Shown here: positions 38,057 to 46,133 of the stretch, piece after piece
Layout: every line of letters starts with the position of its first letter
How positions within the stretch are numbered: the stretch's first letter is position 1
The notes under the pieces: generated by a model
Database searches by the model: none
What the model saw: only the letters and a program-made list of their open reading frames with translations
What the model was told of the DNA's origin: nothing
Program-made: the position numbers and the translations under genes
DNA from: [Ruminococcus] lactaris ATCC 29176
Lineage (GTDB): Bacteria > Bacillota > Clostridia > Lachnospirales > Lachnospiraceae
Assembly (NCBI RefSeq): GCF_025152405.1
Contig: NZ_CP102292.1
Coordinates: 744,001-808,000, forward strand
Direction of reading: 5' to 3'
Length of the DNA: 64,000 nt

Positions 38057-38282
38057 CATCTCACATCAAAATCTCAGACAGATTTCATTTTCATTTTCTA
38101 TGTCTGATGTCCAATAAGTAGAAAATTTCAGGACAATCTTTAAAGAAAAGCTTTTGAAAAAGTCCTTTAAAGATTTATTTCTGAAACCTTACCACGGACG
38201 CATCTCGTATTTCAAGACCATTTCGGTCAGAGATTTTCATTTTGATGATAACGATTATATTTTTGTTAAGGAGGACTTGCCT

Positions 38283-39311
38283 ATGGGACAAGCAGATGTA
38301 AATGTTAATCTTTGGCTTAAGGATACGAAACGGTTCGCAGACCTGTTCAATGCCATTTTATTTCATGGGGAAACCGTGATCCTGCCGGAGAACCTTCACC
38401 CCAGCCCGGAGACAACCGCAGTCAGTCTTCAGGACGCTCAGGGGAAAAATGTTGTAAAAAAGCAATACCGTGATATCATCATGAACTGGCAGGATCAGGC
38501 TGTGCTGATGCTGCTGGCGGTGGAATCACAGACTGCCATTCATTACGCTGCACCGTTGAAAGTAATGCTCTATGACAGCATGGAATACGCAGAACAGGTG
38601 CGGGTCAAATGGAAAGAACGTCCGCCCCGTCTTTCTTCGGCTGAATTTCTTTCCCGGTTTCAAAAGAATGATAAACTCATCCCGGTGATTACTTTGATCT
38701 TCTATTATGGGACAGAGGAGTGGGATGGACCTTTGGAACTGCATCAGATGTTCGATCTTGGTACAGAAAAGAACCATGCAGAACTGATGAAAAAGTACCT
38801 TCCCAATTATCACATTAACCTCGTCGATGTCAGAAGACTGAAAAATTTAGAATCTTTTCAAAGTGATTTACAAATCATCTTCGGTATGCTACAATGTAGT
38901 CAGGATAAATACGCATTGCGTACATATGTGGCAAATCATAAAGACTATTTCCAAAAGCTGGATCTGGAGACTTATCATGCACTTGGAGCATTCTTAAATT
39001 CCCGGCAGCTTATGGAGATAAACGTAGAAAAGAACGAAAGGGAGGAACTGGATATGTGTAAAGCACTGGAAGATATTTATAATGACGGCGTTCAGGATGG
39101 AATTGAACAGGGCAGACAATCGGGGATTGCCGAGGGAGAAGCTCATGGAAAAGAGCTGGGTATTACAGAGGGCAAGGAATTGGGAAAAGCTTCCACAAAG
39201 CACGATATCGCCTTCCAAATGCAAAAGCTTGGGTATCCTTTGGATGCCATTGCAGAAGTACTGATGGAATCGCTGGATAGCGTGCATAAAATTCTTTCTG
39301 TGGTTGGGTGA
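38283..39311 (+). CDS. Rpn-family PD-(D/E)XK nuclease / putative transposase
   Basis: About 342 residues. The start ATG 38283 (MGQADVNVNLWLKDTKRFADLF) follows a very strong AAGGAGG. An in-frame TTG at 38154 would add 43 residues but has no good ribosome site. The N-terminal nuclease fold has DLFNAILFHGE, a likely D in the KQYRDIIMNW region and the core LLAVESQTAIHYAAPLKVMLYD (E-x-Q-type). The middle part, LIPVITLIFYYGTEEWDG, is characteristic of the family. The C-terminus is a Gly/Glu-rich repeat (GIAEGEAHGKELGITEGKEL). Rpn proteins promote RecA-independent recombination and are often annotated as transposases. The gene lies between two palindromic elements in opposite orientation, and its stop codon overlaps the end of copy 3. 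Confidence 0.87.
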   Translation: MGQADVNVNLWLKDTKRFADLFNAILFHGETVILPENLHPSPETTAVSLQDAQGKNVVKKQYRDIIMNWQDQAVLMLLAVESQTAIHYAAPLKVMLYDSMEYAEQVRVKWKERPPRLSSAEFLSRFQKNDKLIPVITLIFYYGTEEWDGPLELHQMFDLGTEKNHAELMKKYLPNYHINLVDVRRLKNLESFQSDLQIIFGMLQCSQDKYALRTYVANHKDYFQKLDLETYHALGAFLNSRQLMEINVEKNEREELDMCKALEDIYNDGVQDGIEQGRQSGIAEGEAHGKELGITEGKELGKASTKHDIAFQMQKLGYPLDAIAEVLMESLDSVHKILSVVG

Positions 39312-39314
39312 ATT
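39288..39314 (+). repeat. 27-bp repeat at the rpn 3' end (partner of 37217-37243)
   Basis: It contains the codons for KILSVVG and the TGA stop, and runs into the terminal repeat of element copy 3. It is an exact direct copy of 37217-37243. Confidence 0.75.
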
Positions 39315-40070
39315 TGTATTTGTTGGGGAGAAAATATCCCAGGAGCAGGAATTGTTTCTGACAGAAGAGCGTCCATATCCACACTTGTTGTTGCATCGCA
39401 GTGCAGGACTCGCTTTACCTCAGCCCGTTGACAACTTGTAACAGGAACGTGGAAACACTCGTGCAGAGGCACTCCTGTTTACGTTCCTTAACAAGTTGGG
39501 CAAAGTGTCTTCGGAACGCTCCCTGTCAATGCACTGCTCACGCAACAGCAAGGGCGGATATTGGGCGTTTCAAGTCAGAAAGCTTTCCTCACACCCGGAC
39601 ATTTTCTCTCAACAATACGAAATTTCGATAAGAAGTAGAAAGCCGGAAGGTTATCGACTAAGATAAATGATCCCTCAAATAGTAAATATAGTATCTATCA
39701 TCTAATATTTACTATCGAATATCTTAGTCAATAACCTTCCGGCTTTTTTATCTTTTAAATCTTGTATTGTTGAGTGAATACGCTGTGGAGTCGGTATAAC
39801 TTCTTATTGAGATGGTCAGCGGAAAGCAGGGTGTTCCTGAGCAGGTGCATTAGCAGAGAGCGTTCCGAAGACACTTTGCAGCGTTTGTTAGAGAAAGTAA
39901 ATCGAGTGCCTTTGCACGAAGATTTCCACTTTCGAGTTACAAACGGTCAACGGGCTGAGGTAAAGCGGGCCTGCACCGCGAAGGAATATCCATGCTTTCC
40001 GCGTCCGCTTCGCCACAAAGAAGCTTTCTGATTTACAAGCGTATCACCCCAACAAATACAAATTTACAAC
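39308..40070. repeat. Palindromic repeat element, copy 3
   Basis: A 763-bp complete copy between rpn and cbiG. Outer inverted ends are AATTTGTATTTGTTGGGG and its reverse complement (ending near 40066). The left arm contains a 67-nt hairpin (39432-39498; CAACTTGT with ACAAGTTG). The right arm contains the equivalent 64-nt hairpin with different but still paired bases (39882-39945; CGTTTGT with ACAAACG). Central palindrome arms lie at 39640-39665 and 39720-39745, ending in CCTTCCGGCTTTTTT, so it could also serve as a bidirectional terminator. The two arms are homologous in inverted orientation. Confidence 0.9.
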
Positions 40071-40091
40071 TTATTTCTCTCATGCTAAAAT
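40063..40091 (+). promoter_or_regulatory. Promoter of the first cobalamin block
   Basis: TTTACA (40063-40068) and TAAAAT (40086-40091) are separated by 17 bp. The -35 box lies on the outer edge of element copy 3. The 70-bp gap to cbiG holds no cobalamin riboswitch. Confidence 0.5.
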
Positions 40092-40140
40092 ATTAAAGTA
40101 GCAAGGTCGAATAGAAGAAAGTTCAGAGAAAGCAGCTAAA

Positions 40141-41247
40141 ATGGACAAGATGATAATTTTTAGTTTTACAGGAGAAGGCACGCAGTTAAACAGGAAACTG
40201 AACCAATTTTGTAAAAGAAATGAGATTCTGGTGGAAAGCTATTCAGTGGAAAGGTATGCAGAAAATGGAGTCCTGCCACTTCCACAGAAAAGACAGGAGT
40301 TTATCAGAGAAAATTGGGGAAAGAGCGGATTTATTTTTATCGGGGCGGCTGGCATAGCTGTCCGTTGGATCGCACCTTTTGTAAAGGATAAGTTTACAGA
40401 TTCACCGGTACTTGTCATGGATGAAAAGGGAAAGTATGTAATTCCGATCTTGTCTGGTCATATAGGCGGTGCGGTTGAACTTGCAGAGCAGATCGGTATG
40501 TGGATAGAGGCAGAAGTCGTTCATACGACAGCGACTGATGTGCAGCAGAAATTTGCAGTAGATGTTTTTGCCAGAAAATATCATCTGTTGTTTAAGGATC
40601 GGAAGAAAGCAAAAGAAATTTCAGCAGCAGTACTTGAAGGAGAAAAAATAGCATGTCTGATCGAGGATCAGGATATTATAATAGAAGGAAAAATTCCAAA
40701 GGAGCTTATTATCTGTAGATCCCGGGAAGTATGGGAACCATATCCGTATAAGGTGAAGCTGGAAAGTTTCAGAGAGAAGAGAACGGAGAAAGTGGAAGAG
40801 CCGGGGAAAATGAAAAATCCGGATGCAGAAAAAGAGGGGTTCCTTTTGCTGAGAACCCGTAATATTGCAGCCGGGATTGGATGCAGAAAAGGCGTATCCG
40901 AGGAAGTGCTGGAACAGGGGCTTAAGGAAGTACTGAAGGAATATGGATTAGAGATGGAGCAGCTCTGTGGACTTGCCAGTATTGATCTGAAAAAGGAAGA
41001 AACCGGACTTTTGCAACTGTCAGAAAAATATAAAATTCCTTTTGTAACTTATAATGCAGATGAGTTGATGAAAATTAGAAGTGTATCAGATTCATCGGAT
41101 TTTGTGAAAAAGGTTACGGGAGTGGATAATGTATGTGAACGTGCGGTGAGAACTTATGTACCAGATGGAAAACTGATCTGTCCAAAATACAGAAAAGAAA
41201 AAATGACAGTTGCACTGGTGGAAGAACCAGTCAGAATCCGTTTCTGA
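40141..41247 (+). CDS. cbiG: Cobalt-precorrin 5A hydrolase
   Basis: A 368-residue enzyme that opens the ring-contraction lactone and releases acetaldehyde in the anaerobic corrin pathway. The N-terminal domain has FIGAAGIAVRWIAPFVKDKFTD and the LSGHIGGAVELA signature. A linker region and the C-terminal CbiG domain (AAGIGCRKGVSEE, GLASIDLKKEE) follow. It is the first gene of the cobalamin run, and its start has only a weak ribosome site. Confidence 0.95.
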   Translation: MDKMIIFSFTGEGTQLNRKLNQFCKRNEILVESYSVERYAENGVLPLPQKRQEFIRENWGKSGFIFIGAAGIAVRWIAPFVKDKFTDSPVLVMDEKGKYVIPILSGHIGGAVELAEQIGMWIEAEVVHTTATDVQQKFAVDVFARKYHLLFKDRKKAKEISAAVLEGEKIACLIEDQDIIIEGKIPKELIICRSREVWEPYPYKVKLESFREKRTEKVEEPGKMKNPDAEKEGFLLLRTRNIAAGIGCRKGVSEEVLEQGLKEVLKEYGLEMEQLCGLASIDLKKEETGLLQLSEKYKIPFVTYNADELMKIRSVSDSSDFVKKVTGVDNVCERAVRTYVPDGKLICPKYRKEKMTVALVEEPVRIRF

Positions 41248-41267
41248 AGGAGGAAAGAAAAAGGAAA

Positions 41268-42071
41268 ATGAGAGAAAAAGAACGGAAATTATTACTTTTT
41301 GCAGGAACGACAGAAGGGCGGATGCTGGCTGAATATTTATCGAAAAAAAGAATCGCATGCTATGTAAGTACTGCCACAGAATATGGAAAGAGTCTTCTAC
41401 AGGAGGAGCAGCTCTCGGATATTATAATCCTTGCAGGGCGGATGAATGAGGAGGAAATAAAGACATTCCTGACAGAGAAAAAAATTGATTGTGTTGTTGA
41501 TGCGACCCATCCATTTGCAAAAATTGTCACGGAAAATATCGTGAATGCCTGCAAAGAGACGCAGACCGGCTATATCAGGTGCCTGCGGGAGATGGAAACT
41601 TCCAGTGAAGATCTGGCAGGTCAGGAGCAGGTGAGAGTTTTCGAATCTGTCAGAGAGGCAGCCGAGTTTTTAAGTACGACAGAAGGAAAGATTCTGATTA
41701 CGACCGGGAGCAAAGAATTGAAAGAATATACAAAGATCGGAAATTATCAGGAAAGATGCTTTGCGAGGGTGTTATCGACAAAAGCAGCGATGGAAGAAAG
41801 CGTGAGGCTGGGGTTTGAAGGTAAGCATCTGATTGCTATGCAGGGACCGTTTTCGGAAGAAATGAATCTTGCATTGCTTCATCAGACCCGTGCAAGATAT
41901 TTTGTCACGAAGGAATCCGGAAAAGCCGGTGGATTTGAGGAAAAGCTGAAAGCAGCAAAAAAGGCAGGAGCTGTACTGATCGTGATCGGGAGACCACAGG
42001 AGAGAGGAAGGAGTGTTCAGGAAGTCTGCCATTTTATAGAAAGTAACTTTGGAAAGAAAGAACAGGAGTAA
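41268..42071 (+). CDS. cbiJ: Cobalt-precorrin-6A reductase
   Basis: A 267-residue NAD(P)H-dependent reductase (CbiJ/CobK). It begins LLFAGTTEGRMLAEYLSKK, the nucleotide-binding start, and has DCVVDATHPFAKIVTENI and the C-terminal KESGKAGGFEEKLKAAKKAGA block. Preceded by AGGAGGAAAG. It lies 20 bp from cbiG and 7 bp from cobO. Confidence 0.94.
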   Translation: MREKERKLLLFAGTTEGRMLAEYLSKKRIACYVSTATEYGKSLLQEEQLSDIIILAGRMNEEEIKTFLTEKKIDCVVDATHPFAKIVTENIVNACKETQTGYIRCLREMETSSEDLAGQEQVRVFESVREAAEFLSTTEGKILITTGSKELKEYTKIGNYQERCFARVLSTKAAMEESVRLGFEGKHLIAMQGPFSEEMNLALLHQTRARYFVTKESGKAGGFEEKLKAAKKAGAVLIVIGRPQERGRSVQEVCHFIESNFGKKEQE

Positions 42072-42078
42072 AAAGTGG

Positions 42079-42606
42079 ATGGAAAAGGGATTGATTCATA
42101 TTTATTGTGGCGATGGAAAAGGGAAAACTTCAGCGGCGATCGGATTGGCAGTGCGGGCAGCGGGGAATGGAATGAAGGTTCTGTTTACGCGATTTTTAAA
42201 GACGGAAGATTCGGGAGAATTGAAAATTCTGGATCAGATCAGCAGGATTGAAGTGATTCATCTCAAGAAATCATTTGGCTTTTATAAAACTCTTTCAGAA
42301 CAGGGAAAGAAAGAAATGTCCGAGATGTATTTTCGCCTTTGGAAAGAAATTTTGGTTAAGGCAAGGAAAGAAGAATATGATGTACTTGTTATGGACGAAT
42401 TTATGGCAGCATACAATTATGGGTTGATTCCAAATGAGGATGCGATTACCTTTCTGAAAGAAAAACCGGAAAGGATGGAAATTGTATTAACCGGGAGAAA
42501 TCCGGACGAGCGGCTGATTGAACTGGCAGATTATGTATCGGAGATCAAAAAAAGAAAGCATCCGTTTGACCGAGGAATCTATGCAAGGAAAGGGATTGAA
42601 TACTGA
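42079..42606 (+). CDS. cobO: Cob(I)yrinic acid a,c-diamide adenosyltransferase
   Basis: A 175-residue enzyme adding the adenosyl group to corrinoid cobalt (CobO/BtuR family). I chose ATG 42079, 10 bp after AGGAG; an upstream TTG overlapping cbiJ is less likely. The P-loop GDGKGKTSAAIGLAVRAAG, the LVMDEFMAAYNYGL Walker B-like segment and LTGRNPDERLIELADYVSE are conserved. The usual N-terminal extension is absent, as in other Firmicutes. Confidence 0.94.
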   Translation: MEKGLIHIYCGDGKGKTSAAIGLAVRAAGNGMKVLFTRFLKTEDSGELKILDQISRIEVIHLKKSFGFYKTLSEQGKKEMSEMYFRLWKEILVKARKEEYDVLVMDEFMAAYNYGLIPNEDAITFLKEKPERMEIVLTGRNPDERLIELADYVSEIKKRKHPFDRGIYARKGIEY

Positions 42607-42661
42607 AAAAGCATTATGAAATACTGAGAAGGTACTGAAAGATTGAAAAGGCGGTGAGAAA

Positions 42662-43828
42662 GTGGTGTATGAGATTGGAAGGACAAAATCCGGACTGAGA
42701 ATGGGATTTACAACAGGAAGTTGTGCTGCTGCAGCAGCAAAGGCGGCAACTTATATGCTGCTTTCAGGAGAGACAATCCAGCAGGTAAAGCTGATGACTC
42801 CAAAGGGAATAGAACTTTATCTGGATGTAGAGAAAATTCGGCAGACAGAAAAATTCGTGGAGTGTGCCATAAGGAAATATAGCGGAGATGATCCGGATGT
42901 GACCAATGGATTACTGGTTTTTGCAAGAGTAAAAAAGGAACGGCAGACAACAGATACTGCATTTTATGAAGGAAATCTGAGCCTGGAAGGAGGAGTTGGC
43001 GTTGGACGGATCACGCATCCAGGACTGGAGCAGAAAGTAGGACAGGCAGCAATTAACCAGATTCCGAGAAAAATGATTTTTGATGCAGTTCAGGAAATTT
43101 GTCTGCAAAAGGGATATCAGGGAGAACTTTCTGTTGAAATTTCTATTCCGGAGGGAGTAGATGCAGCGAAAAAGACGTTCAATCCGAGACTTGGTATCAG
43201 AGGCGGGATTTCGGTTCTTGGAACAAGTGGGATCGTAGAGCCTATGAGTGAAAAGGCACTGACAGATACAATTTATCTGGAAATGAAAATGATTCGGAGC
43301 AGTGGGTATGAGAGGTGTTATATTGTTCCGGGAAATTATGGAATGGATTTTCTGACAGAGCAGTTAGAACTGGATGCAGAGCTTACCGTAAAGTGCAGTA
43401 ATTATGTGGGAGAGGCTATTGAAGATGCAAGACTGCTTGGTATGAAGGGAATCCTTCTTATTGGTCATGTAGGAAAATGGGTCAAGCTGGCGGCAGGTGT
43501 AATGAATACACATTCACGGCAGGCGGACTGCCGGATGGAAGTGCTGGCAGTTCATGCAGCCATGCAGGGAGCAGATCGGGAAAGTGTATGCAGGATCATG
43601 CAATGCCTGAATACGACAGAAGCCCTGAAAATCATCCGGCAGCTTGGAATATTAGAACCGGTTATGGCAAGCGTGATGGATCGGATTGATTTCTATTTAT
43701 CGGGAAGAGCCGGGGGAGAATTTGAGATCGGTGCAATCATGTTCTCAAATGAGGATGGAATCCTGGGAAAAACTCCGAATGCAGAACAATTACTGGAGCG
43801 GATTCAAAATGAAAGGAAGCAGAAATGA
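42662..43828 (+). CDS. cbiD: Cobalt-precorrin-5B C1-methyltransferase
   Basis: A 388-residue SAM-dependent methyltransferase of the CbiD family (no homology to the CobI/CbiL fold). It shows GFTTGSCAAAAAKAA at the start and GNYGMDFL and GHVGKWVKLAAGVMNTHS later. The start is a GTG with GGCGGTGAG upstream. It overlaps cbiL by 4 bp. Confidence 0.96.
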   Translation: MVYEIGRTKSGLRMGFTTGSCAAAAAKAATYMLLSGETIQQVKLMTPKGIELYLDVEKIRQTEKFVECAIRKYSGDDPDVTNGLLVFARVKKERQTTDTAFYEGNLSLEGGVGVGRITHPGLEQKVGQAAINQIPRKMIFDAVQEICLQKGYQGELSVEISIPEGVDAAKKTFNPRLGIRGGISVLGTSGIVEPMSEKALTDTIYLEMKMIRSSGYERCYIVPGNYGMDFLTEQLELDAELTVKCSNYVGEAIEDARLLGMKGILLIGHVGKWVKLAAGVMNTHSRQADCRMEVLAVHAAMQGADRESVCRIMQCLNTTEALKIIRQLGILEPVMASVMDRIDFYLSGRAGGEFEIGAIMFSNEDGILGKTPNAEQLLERIQNERKQK

Positions 43829-44583
43829 CGAAAGGGAAACTGACAGGTGTAGGGGTCGGTCCGGGAGACCCGGAACTTCTGACATTGAAAGCGGTCCGGA
43901 AGATCAGGGAAAGTGATGTAGTTGTTCTTCCGGTGTCAGACAGAGGTTTGGAAGTACCGGTATTTTCAGGAGAGAATGAAAGAGAAGAGGACGGACTGAA
44001 CAATTATCAAAATAGATGTGTCGCTTATCAGATTGTAAAAAAGGCAGTTCCCCAGGTAGAAAAGAAATTAAAAATGTATTTACCTGTGCCGATGATAAAA
44101 GAAAAAGACCGGCTGAAAAAAATTCATGATATGGATGCAGATAAGGTCTGTGAATTGCTGGAAGAGGGTAAGAAGCTGGTTTTTCTTACGCTTGGTGATC
44201 CTTCCGTTTATTCAACTTATATGTATCTTCATAAACGGATTTTGAAAATGGGTTATGAAGCAGAAATGGTTCCCGGAATTCCCTCTTTTTGTGCGGCTGC
44301 ATCGAGAATCAATGATTCACTGGCAGAGAAAGAGGAACAGATTCATATTATTCCGGCTTCTTATGAGATTGGGAAAGCTCTGGAACTTTCAGGGACGAAG
44401 ATATTAATGAAAGCAGGAAGAAAATTGCCTGAATTAAAAAGAAGATTACAGGGACGGTCAGAAAAGGTCGTTATGATAGAAAATTGTGGAATGGAGAATG
44501 AAGCGGTTTATCAGGGGGCGGAGCGTATCCCTGAAGAAGCCGGCTATTATACCTTGCTGATTATGAAGGAGGAAAAAGAATGA
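43825..44583 (+). CDS. cbiL: Cobalt-precorrin-2 C20-methyltransferase
   Basis: A 252-residue tetrapyrrole methylase. VGVGPGDPELLTLKAVRKI is the SAM-binding start; later come TLGDPSVYSTYMYL and VPGIPSFCAAASRIN, which mark the C20 enzyme. It overlaps its neighbours on both sides by 4 bp (ATGA), indicating coupled translation. Confidence 0.95.
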   Translation: MTKGKLTGVGVGPGDPELLTLKAVRKIRESDVVVLPVSDRGLEVPVFSGENEREEDGLNNYQNRCVAYQIVKKAVPQVEKKLKMYLPVPMIKEKDRLKKIHDMDADKVCELLEEGKKLVFLTLGDPSVYSTYMYLHKRILKMGYEAEMVPGIPSFCAAASRINDSLAEKEEQIHIIPASYEIGKALELSGTKILMKAGRKLPELKRRLQGRSEKVVMIENCGMENEAVYQGAERIPEEAGYYTLLIMKEEKE

Positions 44584-45338
44584 TTACATTTGTCGGAGCG
44601 GGACCGGGAGCAGAAGATCTGATTACTGTAAGAGGGCAGAATAAACTGAAAGAAGCGGACGTTGTGATCTATGCAGGTTCACTTGTGAATCCGGCATTGC
44701 TGAAGATGTGCAGAGAAGAGTGTGAGATTTATAACAGTGCAGAGATGACACTGGAAGAAGTAATGGAGGTCATGATCAAAGGAGAGAGTTCGGGGAAAAA
44801 GGTCGTGCGTCTGCATACGGGAGATCCCTGTCTGTATGGTGCAATCAAAGAACAGATGGATGAACTGGACAGACGGAAGATTCCATTTGAAGACTGTCCG
44901 GGAGTCAGTTCTTTTTGTGGGGCGGCAGCAGCATTGAAAGCAGAATACACTCTGCCCGGTATTTCCCAGTCAGTGGTTATTACAAGGATGGCAGGAAGAA
45001 CACCTGTACCGGAAAAAGAATCAATCCGAAGTTTCGCGGCACATCAGGCGACCATGGTATTATTCTTAAGTACCGGTATGTTAGAGAAGCTGTCAGAAGA
45101 ACTGGTTGCAGGCGGATATCAGGAAGAAACTCCGGCGGCGATCGTGTATAAAGCGACCTGGCCGGAAGAAAAAGTAATGCACTGTACAGTTGGAACACTG
45201 GCAGAAACTGCAGAGAGGGAAAAGGTCACCAAGACTGCACTGATCGTAGTTGGAAATGTACTGAACACAGAATATGAAAGATCAAAATTGTATGATCCGG
45301 CATTTACGACGGAATTCAGGAAAGGAAAAGAAGTATGA
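44580..45338 (+). CDS. cbiF: Cobalt-precorrin-4 C11-methyltransferase
   Basis: A 252-residue tetrapyrrole methylase. It has FVGAGPGAEDLITVRG, VVIYAGSLVNPALL, LHTGDPCLYGAIKEQMDEL and CPGVSSFCGAAAALKAEYTL, the typical CbiF/CobM set. It is coupled with cbiL and cbiH through 4-bp overlaps. Confidence 0.96.
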   Translation: MITFVGAGPGAEDLITVRGQNKLKEADVVIYAGSLVNPALLKMCREECEIYNSAEMTLEEVMEVMIKGESSGKKVVRLHTGDPCLYGAIKEQMDELDRRKIPFEDCPGVSSFCGAAAALKAEYTLPGISQSVVITRMAGRTPVPEKESIRSFAAHQATMVLFLSTGMLEKLSEELVAGGYQEETPAAIVYKATWPEEKVMHCTVGTLAETAEREKVTKTALIVVGNVLNTEYERSKLYDPAFTTEFRKGKEV

Positions 45339-46081
45339 GTACAGTTTATGTGGTTGGTCTTGGACCGGGAGCAGGAGAACAGATGACGGTCAGAGCGGAG
45401 AAGATACTGGAGGCGTGTCCTGTGATCCTTGGATATACGGTATATATTGATCTGGTCAGAGAGCAGTACCCGGAAAAGAAGTTCCTGAGTACACCTATGA
45501 AGCAGGAAGTGAAACGCTGTCAGATGGCATTTGAAGAAGCTGTGAAAGGGCAGGATGTTGCAATGGTGTGCAGTGGAGATGCCGGAGTGTATGGAATGGC
45601 AGGGCTGATTTATGAAGTGGGAAGAGAGTATCCTGAGATAAAAATTGAGATTATTCCGGGAATTACAGCGGCTACCGGAGGAGCAGCAGTATTGGGAGCA
45701 CCGCTGATGCATGATTTTGCGGTGATCAGTCTGAGCGATCTGCTGACACCGTGGGAACAGATTGAAGAACGTCTGGAGGCTGCGGCAAAAGCAGGATTTG
45801 TGATCTGTCTTTATAATCCATCCAGTAAAAAAAGAGCAGACTATCTGCAAAAAGCATGTGATATTTTTCTGAAATACCGTCGCCCTGATACAATTTGTGG
45901 GTTTGTGAAAAATATCGGAAGAGAAGGGGAGACTTATCAGATATTGCCGTTGGAAATATTAAGGGAAACGGCAGTTGATATGTTTACTACAGTTTATATC
46001 GGAACTGAAAAGACGATGGAGTTAAATGGAAAAATGGTAACTCCCCGTGGATATAGAGAGATGAAAAAAGAAAAGGCATGA
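45335..46081 (+). CDS. cbiH: Cobalt-precorrin-3B C17-methyltransferase
   Basis: A 248-residue tetrapyrrole methylase catalysing the ring-contraction methylation. YVVGLGPGAGEQMTVRAE, VCSGDAGVYGMAGLIYE, PGITAATGGAAVLGAPLMHD and CLYNPSSKKR are the CbiH/CobJ motifs. There is no C-terminal extension or fused domain. Confidence 0.96.
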   Translation: MSTVYVVGLGPGAGEQMTVRAEKILEACPVILGYTVYIDLVREQYPEKKFLSTPMKQEVKRCQMAFEEAVKGQDVAMVCSGDAGVYGMAGLIYEVGREYPEIKIEIIPGITAATGGAAVLGAPLMHDFAVISLSDLLTPWEQIEERLEAAAKAGFVICLYNPSSKKRADYLQKACDIFLKYRRPDTICGFVKNIGREGETYQILPLEILRETAVDMFTTVYIGTEKTMELNGKMVTPRGYREMKKEKA

Positions 46082-46133
46082 GAAAAAGATCATGAGCAAA
46101 AAGGAATGAAAAAAGCACAGGGAAGAGCGAGGC

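Noticed and set aside
38154-38282. Upstream TTG extension of the rpn-type gene
   Set aside because: No ribosome site at the TTG, while ATG 38283 follows a near-perfect AAGGAGG. I kept the shorter form but cannot fully exclude the longer.
40070-40140. Cobalamin riboswitch before cbiG
   Set aside because: The gap is too short and has no B12-box consensus. The same is true upstream of cobT.
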